Origin: Acinetobacter sp.
GTDB taxonomy: Bacteria; Pseudomonadota; Gammaproteobacteria; Pseudomonadales; Moraxellaceae
Direction: 5' to 3'
DNA length: 32,238 nucleotides
NCBI GenBank assembly: GCA_030152275.1
Contig: JASLHF010000268.1
Span: 1-32,238 of the forward strand
Each line of letters begins with the position of its first letter. Positions within the stretch are counted from its first letter, which is position 1. A model generated the notes under the pieces. The model saw only the letters and a program-made list of their open reading frames with translations, made no database searches and was not told the origin of the DNA. A program made the position numbers and the translations under genes. Shown piece by piece: positions 1-8,492 of the stretch.

Positions 1-237
1 AAAAAATGCAAAAGTAAAAATCCGCAAATCACCCGCTTTAAAGGCTTGGGTGAAATGAATGCCAGCCAATTGCGTGAAACGACAATGGATCCAAATACGC
101 GCCGTTTAGTGCAGCTGGATTTAGACGATATTCAGCTGACGGCCGGGCTGCTGGATAAGCTTTTGGCAAAAAAACGTTCATCAGACCGCAAGCACTGGCT
201 GGAGCAAAAAGGCAACCTTGCGGAACTTACCGTATAA
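1..237 (+). CDS. parE: DNA topoisomerase IV subunit B, C-terminal end (partial)
   Basis: The reading frame is open from base 1 and gives the last 78 residues of a type II topoisomerase B subunit. ITRFKGLGEMN followed by LRETTMDPNTRR is the end of the TOPRIM domain and the C-terminal segment shared by ParE and GyrB. ParE is the ATPase subunit of topoisomerase IV, which decatenates daughter chromosomes in the cytoplasm. I prefer ParE over GyrB because the ending (KHWLEQKGNLAELTV) fits ParE better, but a GyrB-specific insertion could not be checked since the upstream part is missing. The 5' part lies outside the window. A hairpin terminator follows 27 bases after the stop. Confidence 0.85.
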   Translation, partial: KKCKSKNPQITRFKGLGEMNASQLRETTMDPNTRRLVQLDLDDIQLTAGLLDKLLAKKRSSDRKHWLEQKGNLAELTV

Positions 238-263
238 ATGCTTGGAAATGTTTCATAAATCGG

Positions 264-296
264 CACAAAAATACCGCAATTTGCGGTTTTTTTGTG
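264..296. terminator. Intrinsic terminator downstream of parE
   Basis: A seven-pair stem ACCGCAA/TTGCGGT is flanked by an A-run on the left and seven T on the right. The outer CAC/GTG also pairs, so it could work in both directions. It closes the parE transcript. Confidence 0.75.
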
Positions 297-512
297 TCTG
301 GGCAGAAGCTTGCTGCAGGAATATTTTTTTGCGTGAAAATGTATCTATAAAAAATGCGCCAGATTTTTCATTTCTAAAAAAAAGAGTGGAATAGTTACAT
401 GAATTAGAACGATTTGGCTGAAGATTTACAGTGTATGTATACAATTTTTATGCATATTTTTATTTTTTCCAAGGTTATGCTTAAGAGCAATACCTTAGAA
501 GCAGAATGAAAA

Positions 513-1004
513 ATGGAAGCGAGCTTACTGTTAATTCATCCCAACGATTTAGAAACTTTAATTCTGGAAGCGCAGACTTCTCAGGATGTGCTGGAATCAG
601 CTTATATTCAGCGCTCGCTTTATTTAGGCGCTTCGTGGCAAATGCTGAATCAGGCGATTGTACCGCCTTCGCAGGGCAATGCCAGCGCCTTGCAATATGC
701 CATTCAGGCAGAACATCCGCTGTCAGAACGTATTGCATCGCTTAGCGCCGTGCATTACAGCGGTGCAGTGCGTGTGTCGGAAATTTATCAAGCGCTGCAG
801 GCTTTAAGTGCGGATGAAGTGAAAAAACGTTACCAGTTTGCAGTGGTGCAGAGTTCGCCGGAAGCGCTGGAGCAGGAACTGCGTTTGGCGGAACTTAAAC
901 TGATTTACCAGCAGCTGCAGGAGTTTTACTTTGAGGCGGCGGATGAAAATTATGCCGTGCTCAGCGTAATTCAGCCGGCAATCCGTCCTGAAAAATTGAT
1001 TTAA
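513..1004 (+). CDS. DUF1877-like protein of unknown function
   Basis: This is a 163-residue soluble protein with no signal peptide or membrane segment. The C-terminal half resembles the DUF1877 (YfbM) family: a segment around residues 85-105 (VRVSEIYQALQALSADEVKKRY), then an amphipathic stretch near residues 128-150 (LIYQQLQEFYFEAADENYAVLSVI) that matches the family's closing helix and strand. The family has no established biochemical role. The ATG at 513 has only a weak purine stretch upstream. It stands alone behind the parE terminator and converges with the acetyltransferase gene, only 20 bases away. The family assignment is by eye and moderate; the coding call is firmer. Confidence 0.7.
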   Translation: MEASLLLIHPNDLETLILEAQTSQDVLESAYIQRSLYLGASWQMLNQAIVPPSQGNASALQYAIQAEHPLSERIASLSAVHYSGAVRVSEIYQALQALSADEVKKRYQFAVVQSSPEALEQELRLAELKLIYQQLQEFYFEAADENYAVLSVIQPAIRPEKLI

Positions 1005-1024
1005 TTTAAGAGTTAATCTTTGTG

Positions 1025-1525
1025 TCACAGCATCAGCTGCATGAGCACCAAATCGCGCCATTGCCCAAATTTTTGTCCAACTTCCGGCATGTAGCCGGTT
1101 TGTTCAAAACCCAGCTGCCGGTGCAGTGCGATGGAGCCGGTATTGCCGTGGTCAATGCCGGCCACCAGCACATGCTGGCCATTGGCTTTGGCATGCTCGA
1201 TCAGATGCAGCATCAAGCGCTTGCCTAAGCCTTGGCGGGCATAATTGCGGGCGATATATACAGAATGCTCCATGCTGTTGCGGTAGCCGGAAAAGTTTCG
1301 GAACGGCGCATAGTCCGCATAGCCGGCAACGGCGCTGCCAGATTGATCTTCAATCACAAAAAACGGCCAGCCGCATTGCTGAAATTCCTGCAGTTTGGCT
1401 TGAAACTGCGCCAGACTGAAGGCCTGATCATTCCATGTGGCGAAGCCGTGCAAGACTTCATGGTTATAAATAGCCAGAATAGACGGCAAATCCTGCTCCA
1501 CTGCAGGGCGAATGATAAAAACCAT
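1025..1525 (-). CDS. GNAT-family N-acetyltransferase, phosphinothricin/MnaT-like
   Basis: This 166-residue cytoplasmic enzyme has the hallmarks of the phosphinothricin/methionine-sulfoximine acetyltransferase subgroup of GNAT proteins. The N-terminal IIRPAVEQDLPSILAIYNHEV is the first strand and helix. The acetyl-CoA pyrophosphate loop is ARQGLGKRL near residues 96-104. The region NTGSIALHRQLGFEQTGYMPEVGQKFGQW near residues 127-155 is the typical end with the SxxLHxxLGFxxxG pattern. Members acetylate the free amino group of small amino-acid-like toxins such as methionine sulfoximine or phosphinothricin; the substrate here is inferred. No good ribosome-binding site precedes the ATG at 1525. 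The gene lies downstream of the terminator of the channel gene, so it probably has its own promoter. Confidence 0.85.
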   Translation of the reverse strand: MVFIIRPAVEQDLPSILAIYNHEVLHGFATWNDQAFSLAQFQAKLQEFQQCGWPFFVIEDQSGSAVAGYADYAPFRNFSGYRNSMEHSVYIARNYARQGLGKRLMLHLIEHAKANGQHVLVAGIDHGNTGSIALHRQLGFEQTGYMPEVGQKFGQWRDLVLMQLML

Positions 1526-1577
1526 AAATTGGAAGCTGTATCACAAAAAATAATTAAAATTAAAAATCAGCTGCATA

Positions 1578-1605
1578 AAAAAAGCAAGGCAGAGGCCTTG
1601 CTTTT
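1578..1605 (-). terminator. Intrinsic terminator of the Tsx-like gene
   Basis: The stem GCAAGGC/GCCTTGC with loop AGAG/CTCT is flanked by A and T runs. Read on the minus strand it ends in seven T, just beyond the stop codon of the outer-membrane channel gene at 1625. Confidence 0.8.
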
Positions 1606-1624
1606 GGATGTGAAACGGCGGGAA

Positions 1625-2359
1625 TTAGAAGTGGTATTTCACTAAAGCGCTGACATCATTTTGATCTGCGCCTTGAATGCCATATTTGTTGTTCCAAACA
1701 GAGTGTTCAACACCAAGGTATAAACGGGTTTTTGGAGAAATGTGCTTGCCGACGTTCCATTTCCACTGAGTGGTCCAGTTTAATTCGCTTGCGTGGTCGC
1801 CTTTTTCAGCAGTTGACCAGTCCAGGAAGCCGTCAACCAGAAAATCTTCAGAACCGAGCTTAAATGGCACGCCATAAGTGATGGTCATTTGATAGTCGTC
1901 TTTCTGAATATCATTGTCAGCACGGTAGAAGTTGATGCTGGCATATTGCGTATAAGGGATATCTAGATCGAAACCTACACCATACAGGAAGTTATTGAAT
2001 TCCTGATTCTGTCTGTATCCGGCATTGTGTTCCCATGTTGTTGAAATAAGAACATCTTTAATTGGGCCAGCAGAAAGTTTTTTGCCAGACACTTCACCTA
2101 GGCTCAAACGCGGCGATAACTCTAAATATGTAGAATGATCGTTGTTGCCGTCGATTTGCTGGTCAACGAAGAAAAATACATCTGAGTATTTGAATTTCGC
2201 GGCATATTCTACAGTCGCAGTAGTACGGTCTTCAGTTCCAACTTCATAGTTGTCGCCGTACAGGCCTGTCAGGCTGAAGTCTTGCCAAACCGGGGCAGCC
2301 TGAGTGAATGCAGCAGCGGAAGCAAATGCGAATGCAGTTACCAATTGTGTAAGTTTCAT
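1625..2359 (-). CDS. Tsx/OmpK-family nucleoside-specific outer-membrane channel
   Basis: The 244-residue protein starts with a signal peptide (MKLTQLVTAFAFASAAAFTQA, cleavage near residue 21). The mature part is a beta-barrel of the channel-forming Tsx family: WQDFSLTGLYGDNYE at the start, alternating hydrophobic strands such as DVFFFVDQQIDG, the family block YLELSPRLSLGEVSGKKLSAGPIKDV, and a terminal phenylalanine after VSALVKYH, the usual barrel-assembly signal. The family passes nucleosides or other small solutes through the outer membrane. The ATG at 2359 is chosen over one 24 codons upstream because it begins the signal peptide and follows a strong GGGGGAG site at good distance. A terminator lies 20 bases after the stop, so the gene is monocistronic. 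The actual substrate is not shown. Confidence 0.85.
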   Translation of the reverse strand: MKLTQLVTAFAFASAAAFTQAAPVWQDFSLTGLYGDNYEVGTEDRTTATVEYAAKFKYSDVFFFVDQQIDGNNDHSTYLELSPRLSLGEVSGKKLSAGPIKDVLISTTWEHNAGYRQNQEFNNFLYGVGFDLDIPYTQYASINFYRADNDIQKDDYQMTITYGVPFKLGSEDFLVDGFLDWSTAEKGDHASELNWTTQWKWNVGKHISPKTRLYLGVEHSVWNNKYGIQGADQNDVSALVKYHF

Positions 2360-2825
2360 TAAAAATATCTCCCCCAAGAAGGACTGAAAGCATACAGATT
2401 CTTTAGCAAAAATAAAGCCAAAAATGATCAAATGCGCAAGAAATCGGGCAACTGCAGGGTTTGCTGAACGCTGATTTTTATGTTGAACAGTAAATTTTTT
2501 TAGAGAAAACAGCAGGTTTTGCCGATTTTAATGAAGTATTTGGGCTGTGCGGCGGCCCTACTGTTTTAAAACACCTTATTAAAATTATGGTTTTAAAAAA
2601 AATATAAAAATAGCGCTTGCATATTTCAGGCAGAACAACCATATTCAATGAATAAGGACACAGTTCTGCAGACTATAAAGTGTTCATCATTCAATGTGGA
2701 GGACAGCGTTCCAATCATAAGTTGAAGGTGTTCTGGCTGTATAAAACAGCAAATGTAAGCGTGCCAAGATAATAAAGTTTTGCACAATATTTTATAGATA
2801 ATCCAGATGGTTAGAGGATGATATT
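2360..2825. other. Long intergenic region between divergent Tsx-like and HPF/RaiA genes
   Basis: These 466 bases are AT-rich and contain promoters for the two divergent genes. I see no convincing gene. A 25-codon frame from an ATG at about 2648 lacks a ribosome-binding site and was not accepted. The distance to the HPF gene leaves room for a long leader. Confidence 0.5.
2617..2645 (+). promoter_or_regulatory. Candidate sigma-70 promoter for the HPF/RaiA gene
   Basis: TTGCAT at 2617 and CATATT at 2640 are separated by 17 bases, facing the gene at 2826. It would give a leader of about 170 bases. Prediction by eye only. Confidence 0.35.
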
Positions 2826-3185
2826 ATGAACATAGAAATCCGTACAGATAAGAACATTCAAAACAGCGACCGTTTAATTGAGTATGTTCGTGCAGAACTG
2901 AATCAGGAATTCCAGCGCCATAGTGAACGCATTACGCATTTTTCGGTGCATTTTAGCGATGAAAATGGGGATAAGGGCGGCAGTGACGACATTAAATGTA
3001 TGATCGAAGCGCGTCCGGCAGGATTAAAGCCAGTCGTGGTCAGCCACCGCGGCCATAATGTAGACACCGCAATTCATGGGGCAATTGACCGCTTGAAACG
3101 CAGCCTTGAGCATGTGTTTGAGAAAAAAGAAAATCCCCGTGCGCAGCAGCCTGTCTTTGCTGATGCAGATGATGCGGATGCCTAA
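2826..3185 (+). CDS. HPF/RaiA-family ribosome-associated (hibernation) protein
   Basis: This 119-residue protein has the beta-alpha-beta-beta-beta-alpha pattern of the ribosome hibernation family (sigma-54 modulation/S30AE): MNIEIRTDKNIQNSDRLIEYV, a strand ITHFSVHFSDENG, a strand IKCMIEARPAG, then VDTAIHGAIDRLKRSLEHVFEKK. Such proteins bind the 30S decoding centre in stationary phase and inactivate ribosomes, alone (RaiA) or by promoting 100S dimers (HPF). The length is nearer E. coli RaiA than short HPF and there is no long-form C-terminal dimerisation domain, so the exact subtype is left open. The acidic end (ADADDADA) is distinctive. AGAGGAT precedes the ATG. A strong terminator follows, so it is a single-gene unit. 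Confidence 0.85.
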   Translation: MNIEIRTDKNIQNSDRLIEYVRAELNQEFQRHSERITHFSVHFSDENGDKGGSDDIKCMIEARPAGLKPVVVSHRGHNVDTAIHGAIDRLKRSLEHVFEKKENPRAQQPVFADADDADA

Positions 3186-3230
3186 TTAATTCGGCAGGCG
3201 AGTGCCGATATGCACATCGCCCCGCTGAAT

Positions 3231-3259
3231 AAAAAAAAGCCCTTCGGGGCTTTTTTTTA
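3231..3259 (+). terminator. Intrinsic terminator after the HPF/RaiA gene
   Basis: Stem AAGCCC/GGGCTT closed by a stable TTCG tetraloop, with eight A before and eight T after. It could act in both directions. Confidence 0.9.
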
Positions 3260-3454
3260 TGTCCATTTTGCTTCGGCCCGATGTTTGGGAGCAGCTGGCG
3301 CTGATATTTTGAGGCAATCATCATATTGCAAAGCCAGCTTTTAATTTCAATCGAGCGCTGCAGCGGATAAAAAATCGGTCAGATAACGATTATGTCAAAA
3401 CAAATGGCGCTTTATTGGGCATAATAGTCAGAATCATTTAAAGTGAGTGTCCTC

Positions 3455-3997
3455 ATGTTAACAGCGCAGCAGCAGGTCTTTGTGCAGGCTTTGGAAGAAT
3501 TGAATCTTGAGCAGGTAAAGCGTCTTTTGGCCGAGGGGCTGAATCCAAATTTTATTGATTTTGACAAAGGCCCTGCTATTTCCGTTTGGTCGGATACGCT
3601 GTTTAAATGGTGGGAGGCGGTCTGTGAGGCCTATGAAGCCGGCGCGCCCTTCACCGCGCAGCAGAAGCAGGACAGCCTAGCGGTGCATATGAATATTTTA
3701 GATGCGCTGATACAGGCCAAAGTCAATTTGCATTTGTGGGACGCTGAAGAGCTTTATGGCCCGTTATGGGACGCGGCCAGCGCCGCGTGTGTGCCTGCGG
3801 TGCAGCGTCTGCTGGATGAGCAGGTCAATCCAAACAGTAAAGACAGCGAAGGCCTGACGATTTTGTCTTCGATCAGCGATTTGTTTTTTGACTGTGATTT
3901 CGATGAAATTAACTGGAATGAAGCGCTGGATGAAGAAAAGCAGACTTTGGAACTGCTGCGCAGCCGCGGCGCTAAAATGACTAAAGAATTAGCATAA
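3455..3997 (+). CDS. Small ankyrin-repeat-type protein
   Basis: This predicted cytoplasmic protein of 180 residues has two ankyrin-like units. One is near the start (ALEELNLEQVKRLLAEGLNPNFID) and one lies near residues 110-135 (LWDAASAACVPAVQRLLDEQVNPNSKDSEG), followed by a closing LELLRSRGAK helix. Ankyrin units mediate protein binding; the partner is unknown. There is no signal peptide or membrane segment. The ATG at 3455 is preferred over an in-frame GTG at 3443 because a GTGAG sequence lies about five bases before it. A second outward-membrane gene starts 30 bases after the stop on the same strand, so co-transcription is possible. Function cannot be stated from sequence. Confidence 0.75.
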   Translation: MLTAQQQVFVQALEELNLEQVKRLLAEGLNPNFIDFDKGPAISVWSDTLFKWWEAVCEAYEAGAPFTAQQKQDSLAVHMNILDALIQAKVNLHLWDAEELYGPLWDAASAACVPAVQRLLDEQVNPNSKDSEGLTILSSISDLFFDCDFDEINWNEALDEEKQTLELLRSRGAKMTKELA

Positions 3998-4027
3998 ACG
4001 CAATAGATTAAAGAAATGGGATTTTGC

Positions 4028-4807
4028 ATGACCAGCAGCACATTATTGAAAACCTTTAGCGCCGCTATGCTTGCGGGCACCTGCAGCTATGCCTTGGCCG
4101 CGGACTTCTCTTTTGACCGTCCGGGTGCAGGCTTTGGCACAGGCATTACCCCAGTCGGCCAGCTGGCTTGGGAACAGGGGCTGCCGACTGCATCCTATCA
4201 GGAAAGCGAGCAGGCGGACGGGCAGAAAATCAAAAGCGTAACGCTGAACGGCGATATGCTGCTGCGCACAGGTTTGGCGCAAGGGCTGGAGCTGCAGCTG
4301 GGCTGGGACGGCCCATCATGGAGCAAAAGCAAATCGGCAGGGCGCAAAACAGAAGATCACGGTTTGGGTGATGTCAGCATTGGCTTAAAAAAGGCCATTG
4401 ATTTAAATGATGACCAGCTGTCGATGGCGATTTTAGCTGAAGCTGTGCTGGCCACAGGCAATGACGGTTTTAGCCATGGCGATGATATCTACAGTCTGGC
4501 GTCAGCAGTGTCTTATGCATACAGTGATGCGCTGACCACTGCGATTACGATGCGCTATGAAGCGCAGAACAGCAATTGGGCAATGACTGCCGTACCGTCT
4601 ATTCAGTATAAAATCGCGGGTAATTTATCGGGTTATTCAGAATTTGTTTTCCGTAAAGCGGAAAGTGAAGATAAAGAATACACGCTGGGCACAGGGCTGA
4701 TTTATGCGCTGAATGACCGCACGCAGCTGGATGCCAGCATCGGTGTTGATTTGAATGGACAGAATAAGAGTTACCAGTCAGGACTTGGCGTTTCTTATTT
4801 ATTCTAA
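4028..4807 (+). CDS. MetA-type (phenol_MetA_deg) outer-membrane beta-barrel protein
   Basis: A signal peptide (residues 1-24, ending CSYALAAD) is followed by a barrel of about 235 residues with amphipathic strands such as LRTGLAQGLELQLGWDG, HGLGDVSIGLKKAI and SMAILAEAVLATG, ending in VSYLF with the terminal phenylalanine used for barrel assembly. The DRPGAGFGTG start and the GLGDVSIGLK block match proteins annotated as transporters of the MetA-pathway of phenol degradation family, whose real substrates are mostly unknown. The ATG at 4028 is preferred because GGGA lies six bases before it; an in-frame ATG at 4016 would add four residues. It sits 54 bases upstream of dsbD, on the same strand and possibly in one transcript. 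Confidence 0.75.
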   Translation: MTSSTLLKTFSAAMLAGTCSYALAADFSFDRPGAGFGTGITPVGQLAWEQGLPTASYQESEQADGQKIKSVTLNGDMLLRTGLAQGLELQLGWDGPSWSKSKSAGRKTEDHGLGDVSIGLKKAIDLNDDQLSMAILAEAVLATGNDGFSHGDDIYSLASAVSYAYSDALTTAITMRYEAQNSNWAMTAVPSIQYKIAGNLSGYSEFVFRKAESEDKEYTLGTGLIYALNDRTQLDASIGVDLNGQNKSYQSGLGVSYLF

Positions 4808-4861
4808 ATGTGTTCAAAGGGGATAGCCCTTGCTTGAAAAGCGCAGGATGAGTCTGTTGGC

Positions 4862-6667
4862 ATGAAAATTTTGGCTTATGGCGCCGCGGCGGCGCTGATT
4901 TGCAGTGCGGCTGGCGCAGCTCAAACACCGCTGCTCAGTGCGGAACAGGCTTTTCCGTTCAGCGCGGTGTCAAGCAGCGCGCATGAAGCTGAGCTCAATT
5001 GGACTATCCCGCCGGGTTATTATCTGTATCAGCACAAGATCAGCGTGCAGCAAAATGGACAGCCTCTGGCGGTGCAGCTGCCGCCGGCGCAAAGTTTACA
5101 TGATGATAATTATGGACAGGTCGAGGTGTATTACCGCCAGCTGCAGGTGCCGGTGCCGGTACAGCCTTCCCAGCAGTATCATGTAACTTGGCAAGGCTGC
5201 GCTCAGGATCGGGTATGTTATCCGCCGCAAAGCATTGATTTTCAAACTGACGCCAGCGGTTTGGTTGCGCTGCAAAATCAGGCTGGGGCTTCTAAGCGCC
5301 TGCTGGATTTGGCTTCAGCTGGGCAAGCGCCTGTCGAACCGCTGCCAAGCGCTGCTGCGCCTGCACAGGCCGTTTTGCCTGCACAGGAAATCTCAAAGGA
5401 CGGGGCGCAAGGGCAGGCAAAGGATCAAATGTGGTCTGAACAGCTGGCGCAAAGCTCTTTAGGCTATGGATTGCTGCTGTTTTTTGGATTGGGCTTGCTG
5501 CTGGCATTTACGCCGTGTTCTTTGCCGATGCTGCCGATCTTAACTTCGCTGATTGTGCGTGACAGCAAAGGCCTAAAAGCCTGGATGATTGCGCTGACCT
5601 TTGTCTGCAGTATGGCGGCGGTGTATGCGCTGCTGGGACTTATTGCGTCTTCGGCAGGATTGAATTTTCAGCGCTGGCTGCAGCAGCCCTCAACATTAAT
5701 TGCTTTTAGCTTGTTATTTGTGCTGTTTGCGCTGAATTTGTTCGGGCTATTTGAAATCCGTTTGCCGCGCGCGCTGGTGCAGCGTCTGGATCACGCGCAG
5801 TCTGTGCAAAAAGGCGGCAGTTTGGTTGGCGCCGGCGTGATGGGAATGATTTCCGCTTTGCTGGTGGGGCCGTGCATGACTGCGCCGCTGGCGGGGGCGT
5901 TGCTGTTTATTTCACAAACGCAAAGCCAGTGGCAGGGTGCTTTACTGTTGTTCACACTAGGCTTCGGCATGGGCACGCCGCTGCTGCTGGCCAGTGTGCT
6001 GGGGTCACGTATTTTACCGAAAGCCGGTTTATGGATGAATCAGGTCAAGGTGCTGTTCGCTTTTATTATGCTGGGTTTGGCGCTGTATTTTGTGCGCCCG
6101 CTGCTGAGCGAAGGCTGGATGCAGTGGCTGTCGCTGGCGCTGGAATTGAGTTTTATCGGTTATGTGCTGTGGTGTATTTTACGGCGCAGCGCGCAGCTCA
6201 AATGGCTGTATATTTTGGCGCTGTGTGCTGGAGTGCCGTATTTGGTTTACAGCCAGTATCAGCAAAGCCAGCGTTTTTTGCTCGTCAGCAGTGTTCAGGG
6301 TGAACAGCAGGCAGTATGGCGCCATGCGCGTACCGCGGCGGAGTTTGAACAGCTGCTGGCGCAAATTCCGCCGGGCCAAAAAGCGGTCATTGATGTTTAT
6401 GCAGATTGGTGTGTTGCCTGCCAGCCGATTGAGCACCGGATTTTAAAGTCACAGTCTGTACAGCAGGCGCTGTCGCCATATTATTTAATCAAACTCGATC
6501 TGAGCCAGTATGAAGCTGGGCATCAGGCGCTGCTGAATCAATGGGATATTTTAGGGCCGCCGACATATCTGTTTTTAGACGGGCAGCGCCGAGAAGTCCG
6601 CAGTCTGCGCTTAACCGGCGCATTTACGGAAACCGAACTGCAGCAGCAGCTTCAGCTTTTTCATTAA
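4862..6667 (+). CDS. dsbD: Thiol:disulfide interchange protein DsbD
   Basis: DsbD carries electrons from cytoplasmic thioredoxin through the inner membrane to periplasmic DsbC, DsbG and cytochrome c maturation proteins. All three redox modules are present in 601 residues. After a signal peptide (about residues 1-20) comes the periplasmic alpha domain with cysteines C113 and C119 (WQGCAQDRVCY). A linker of Ala, Pro and Gln follows near residues 150-190. The membrane domain (about 200-470) has the paired cysteines C219 (AFTPCSLP) and C338 (LVGPCMTAP). The C-terminal thioredoxin-like gamma domain carries CVAC at 517-520 and the cis-proline segment ILGPPTYLF. Length matches the family. It follows the MetA-type gene closely. 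No clear terminator was found after it. Confidence 0.95.
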   Translation: MKILAYGAAAALICSAAGAAQTPLLSAEQAFPFSAVSSSAHEAELNWTIPPGYYLYQHKISVQQNGQPLAVQLPPAQSLHDDNYGQVEVYYRQLQVPVPVQPSQQYHVTWQGCAQDRVCYPPQSIDFQTDASGLVALQNQAGASKRLLDLASAGQAPVEPLPSAAAPAQAVLPAQEISKDGAQGQAKDQMWSEQLAQSSLGYGLLLFFGLGLLLAFTPCSLPMLPILTSLIVRDSKGLKAWMIALTFVCSMAAVYALLGLIASSAGLNFQRWLQQPSTLIAFSLLFVLFALNLFGLFEIRLPRALVQRLDHAQSVQKGGSLVGAGVMGMISALLVGPCMTAPLAGALLFISQTQSQWQGALLLFTLGFGMGTPLLLASVLGSRILPKAGLWMNQVKVLFAFIMLGLALYFVRPLLSEGWMQWLSLALELSFIGYVLWCILRRSAQLKWLYILALCAGVPYLVYSQYQQSQRFLLVSSVQGEQQAVWRHARTAAEFEQLLAQIPPGQKAVIDVYADWCVACQPIEHRILKSQSVQQALSPYYLIKLDLSQYEAGHQALLNQWDILGPPTYLFLDGQRREVRSLRLTGAFTETELQQQLQLFH

Positions 6668-7019
6668 TGTCCGCAGTAGATTGGGAGCCTGCCTGTACTG
6701 TCGCTGATAGCTGATAAGAACCTGTTCAACTGACCGAGGTGTCCGTGGCTGGTGCTGACGGCATGTGGACTTCTGTTTCAAAGGCTGGATAAAGATTACA
6801 GTTTCCAGCAGGCAGTTGACAGGTTGAGTTCCAGCGGTAAAGTGCCTGCGTTGCAGTATAATGAGTGCACCATTTGGGATGTGCAGGTACTTTATGCGTA
6901 CTGGGCGGAGCAGCATTCTGAGCTGGGGCACGCGCCTGCCGCTATATAGATTTAATCCTCGGGCATCCCGCTGTGCAGAACTGGATATTGGGCGCTGAAG
7001 CGAAAACACAATGCATTGA
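6668..7019. other. Intergenic region between dsbD and the diguanylate cyclase gene
   Basis: 352 bases between convergent genes. A frame at 6752-6949 (plus strand, GTG start) would encode 65 residues rich in aromatic and Gln residues (for example ECTIWDVQVLYAYWAEQ), but it has no clear ribosome-binding site, promoter or family match, and the frame is closed by a stop seven codons upstream. It may be a gene remnant. No good terminator was seen for either flanking gene. Confidence 0.4.
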
Positions 7020-8234
7020 TTAAATGCCTGTACTGGAGATTTGACCGGCCAGCAAATGCTGCAGCGGTTCGGCATAGACCTGAACATTGTTGCGTCCGCT
7101 GGCTTTGGCATGATACAGCGCTTTATCGGCGCGGCTCAGCAGCTGCTGCGGCTGCAGGTCTGGTGTTGAAACGGCAACGCCGAAACTGGCAGTAATGTGG
7201 ATGGGCTGCAAACAGTCATTGTACAGCGCCGCCTGTTCAATTGCTTGGCGGCAGCGTTCAGCGACCTGAATAGCTTGTTCCTCTGTAGATTCATGTAAAA
7301 TTAAAATAAACTCTTCGCCGCCAAAACGCCCGACATCATCACTGCTGCGCAAATGCTGGCTTAAAATGCTGCTGACCTGAACCAGCGCTTCATCACCTTT
7401 ATGATGGCCGTGCTGGTCATTAATATGTTTAAAATGATCTAAATCCAGAAGCACTAGTGAATAGCCCTGTTGAGGATGTAGGCTCAGCTGCTCTAAGCAC
7501 TGGTTGATGCTGCGCCGGTTGTACAGATTGGTCAGCGGGTCTATTTGACTGAGCTTTTTGATTAAGCGCTCACGGTGACGCCATTGGCTAAGCAAAATTT
7601 CAAACAGCACTAAACAGGTGCATAAAATCGGCACAATGAAAAACAGCATGGACAGCAGCCAAAAGCCGTTTGCATATTCATTTCCTGTAATACGGAACAA
7701 TGGCGCATAGGGCCATACTCCGGCATTGCTTAAATACATGCTGGCGCTTAAAAACAGCGTGGCAGGAATAAACGCGCTGTAAACAATCACGCGGGGAAAC
7801 AGCACCAGTCCGACAGCGACTAAGCTAACGTAGGAAATCATGCTGGCAGGGCTGAGTGAGCCCACCAGATAGCCATCACGGCACAGCGAAACCACAAAAA
7901 TACCAACTGCTAAATAGGGCAGGCTCAGCTTGACCCAACGCTTATGCTGCAGCGCATAACATGGCCAAATCAGCAGCAGCATGAGGCAAAAGAAAGCGCT
8001 GTTGAACATGAGTTGAGATTGCACAATAGGCAAATTGACCCATGGCCAAACGCTTGGGCTCAGCAGCACAAACGTTTTCCAAATGATCCACGTCAGGTGA
8101 ACAGCAGCGCCCAAAATCAGCATCAACACGCATTTTTTAAGAATATTCCAGTTCATCACCACTTCATCTTCCAGCAGATACTTGGTGATTTTCTGTTTGA
8201 GGATAGCGTTGTATAAAGCGGGAAAATTTTTCAT
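7020..8234 (-). CDS. Membrane-bound diguanylate cyclase (GGDEF domain)
   Basis: The 404-residue protein makes the second messenger c-di-GMP from two GTP. An N-terminal half of about 220 residues contains several hydrophobic segments (for example CVLMLILGAAVHLTWII and GFWLLSMLFFIVPILCTCLVLF), so it is an inner-membrane sensor of unknown ligand. The GGDEF domain begins at IDPLTNLYNRRS and includes LVLLDLDHFKHINDQHGHHKGDEAL. The active-site motif is GGEEF at 305-309, which is a catalytically competent variant. RSSD at 296-299 sits five residues before it, the position of the product-inhibition I-site, so feedback control is likely. There is no EAL domain. It is divergent from azoR with 258 bases between. 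The start at 8234 is the first ATG; an in-frame ATG at residue 27 is an alternative. Confidence 0.9.
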   Translation of the reverse strand: MKNFPALYNAILKQKITKYLLEDEVVMNWNILKKCVLMLILGAAVHLTWIIWKTFVLLSPSVWPWVNLPIVQSQLMFNSAFFCLMLLLIWPCYALQHKRWVKLSLPYLAVGIFVVSLCRDGYLVGSLSPASMISYVSLVAVGLVLFPRVIVYSAFIPATLFLSASMYLSNAGVWPYAPLFRITGNEYANGFWLLSMLFFIVPILCTCLVLFEILLSQWRHRERLIKKLSQIDPLTNLYNRRSINQCLEQLSLHPQQGYSLVLLDLDHFKHINDQHGHHKGDEALVQVSSILSQHLRSSDDVGRFGGEEFILILHESTEEQAIQVAERCRQAIEQAALYNDCLQPIHITASFGVAVSTPDLQPQQLLSRADKALYHAKASGRNNVQVYAEPLQHLLAGQISSTGI

Positions 8235-8492
8235 GCTGCCCAGCTTGCCTTTATCATGTTTATGATTTTTTTAAAAAATTATATTAAAATTTAGTTTGTT
8301 AACATTAAAATAACACGATTTAATTAACAAAGTAACGCTTATTTTTTATGCAGATGCGTGGTGGCTTTGGCCAAAAAGATTGTCAAGATTGTTCTGTATT
8401 TAAGACGGTGTGTCTTGAACATGCAGATTATTTCACTTCTGATTTTTTGTAAACTGAGTCCAATTTAGAAAACTACAGTTACAGAGTTCAAA

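Noticed and set aside
2648..2725. A 25-codon frame upstream of the HPF/RaiA gene as a possible leader peptide
   Set aside because: No ribosome-binding site and no run of regulatory codons typical of an attenuator.
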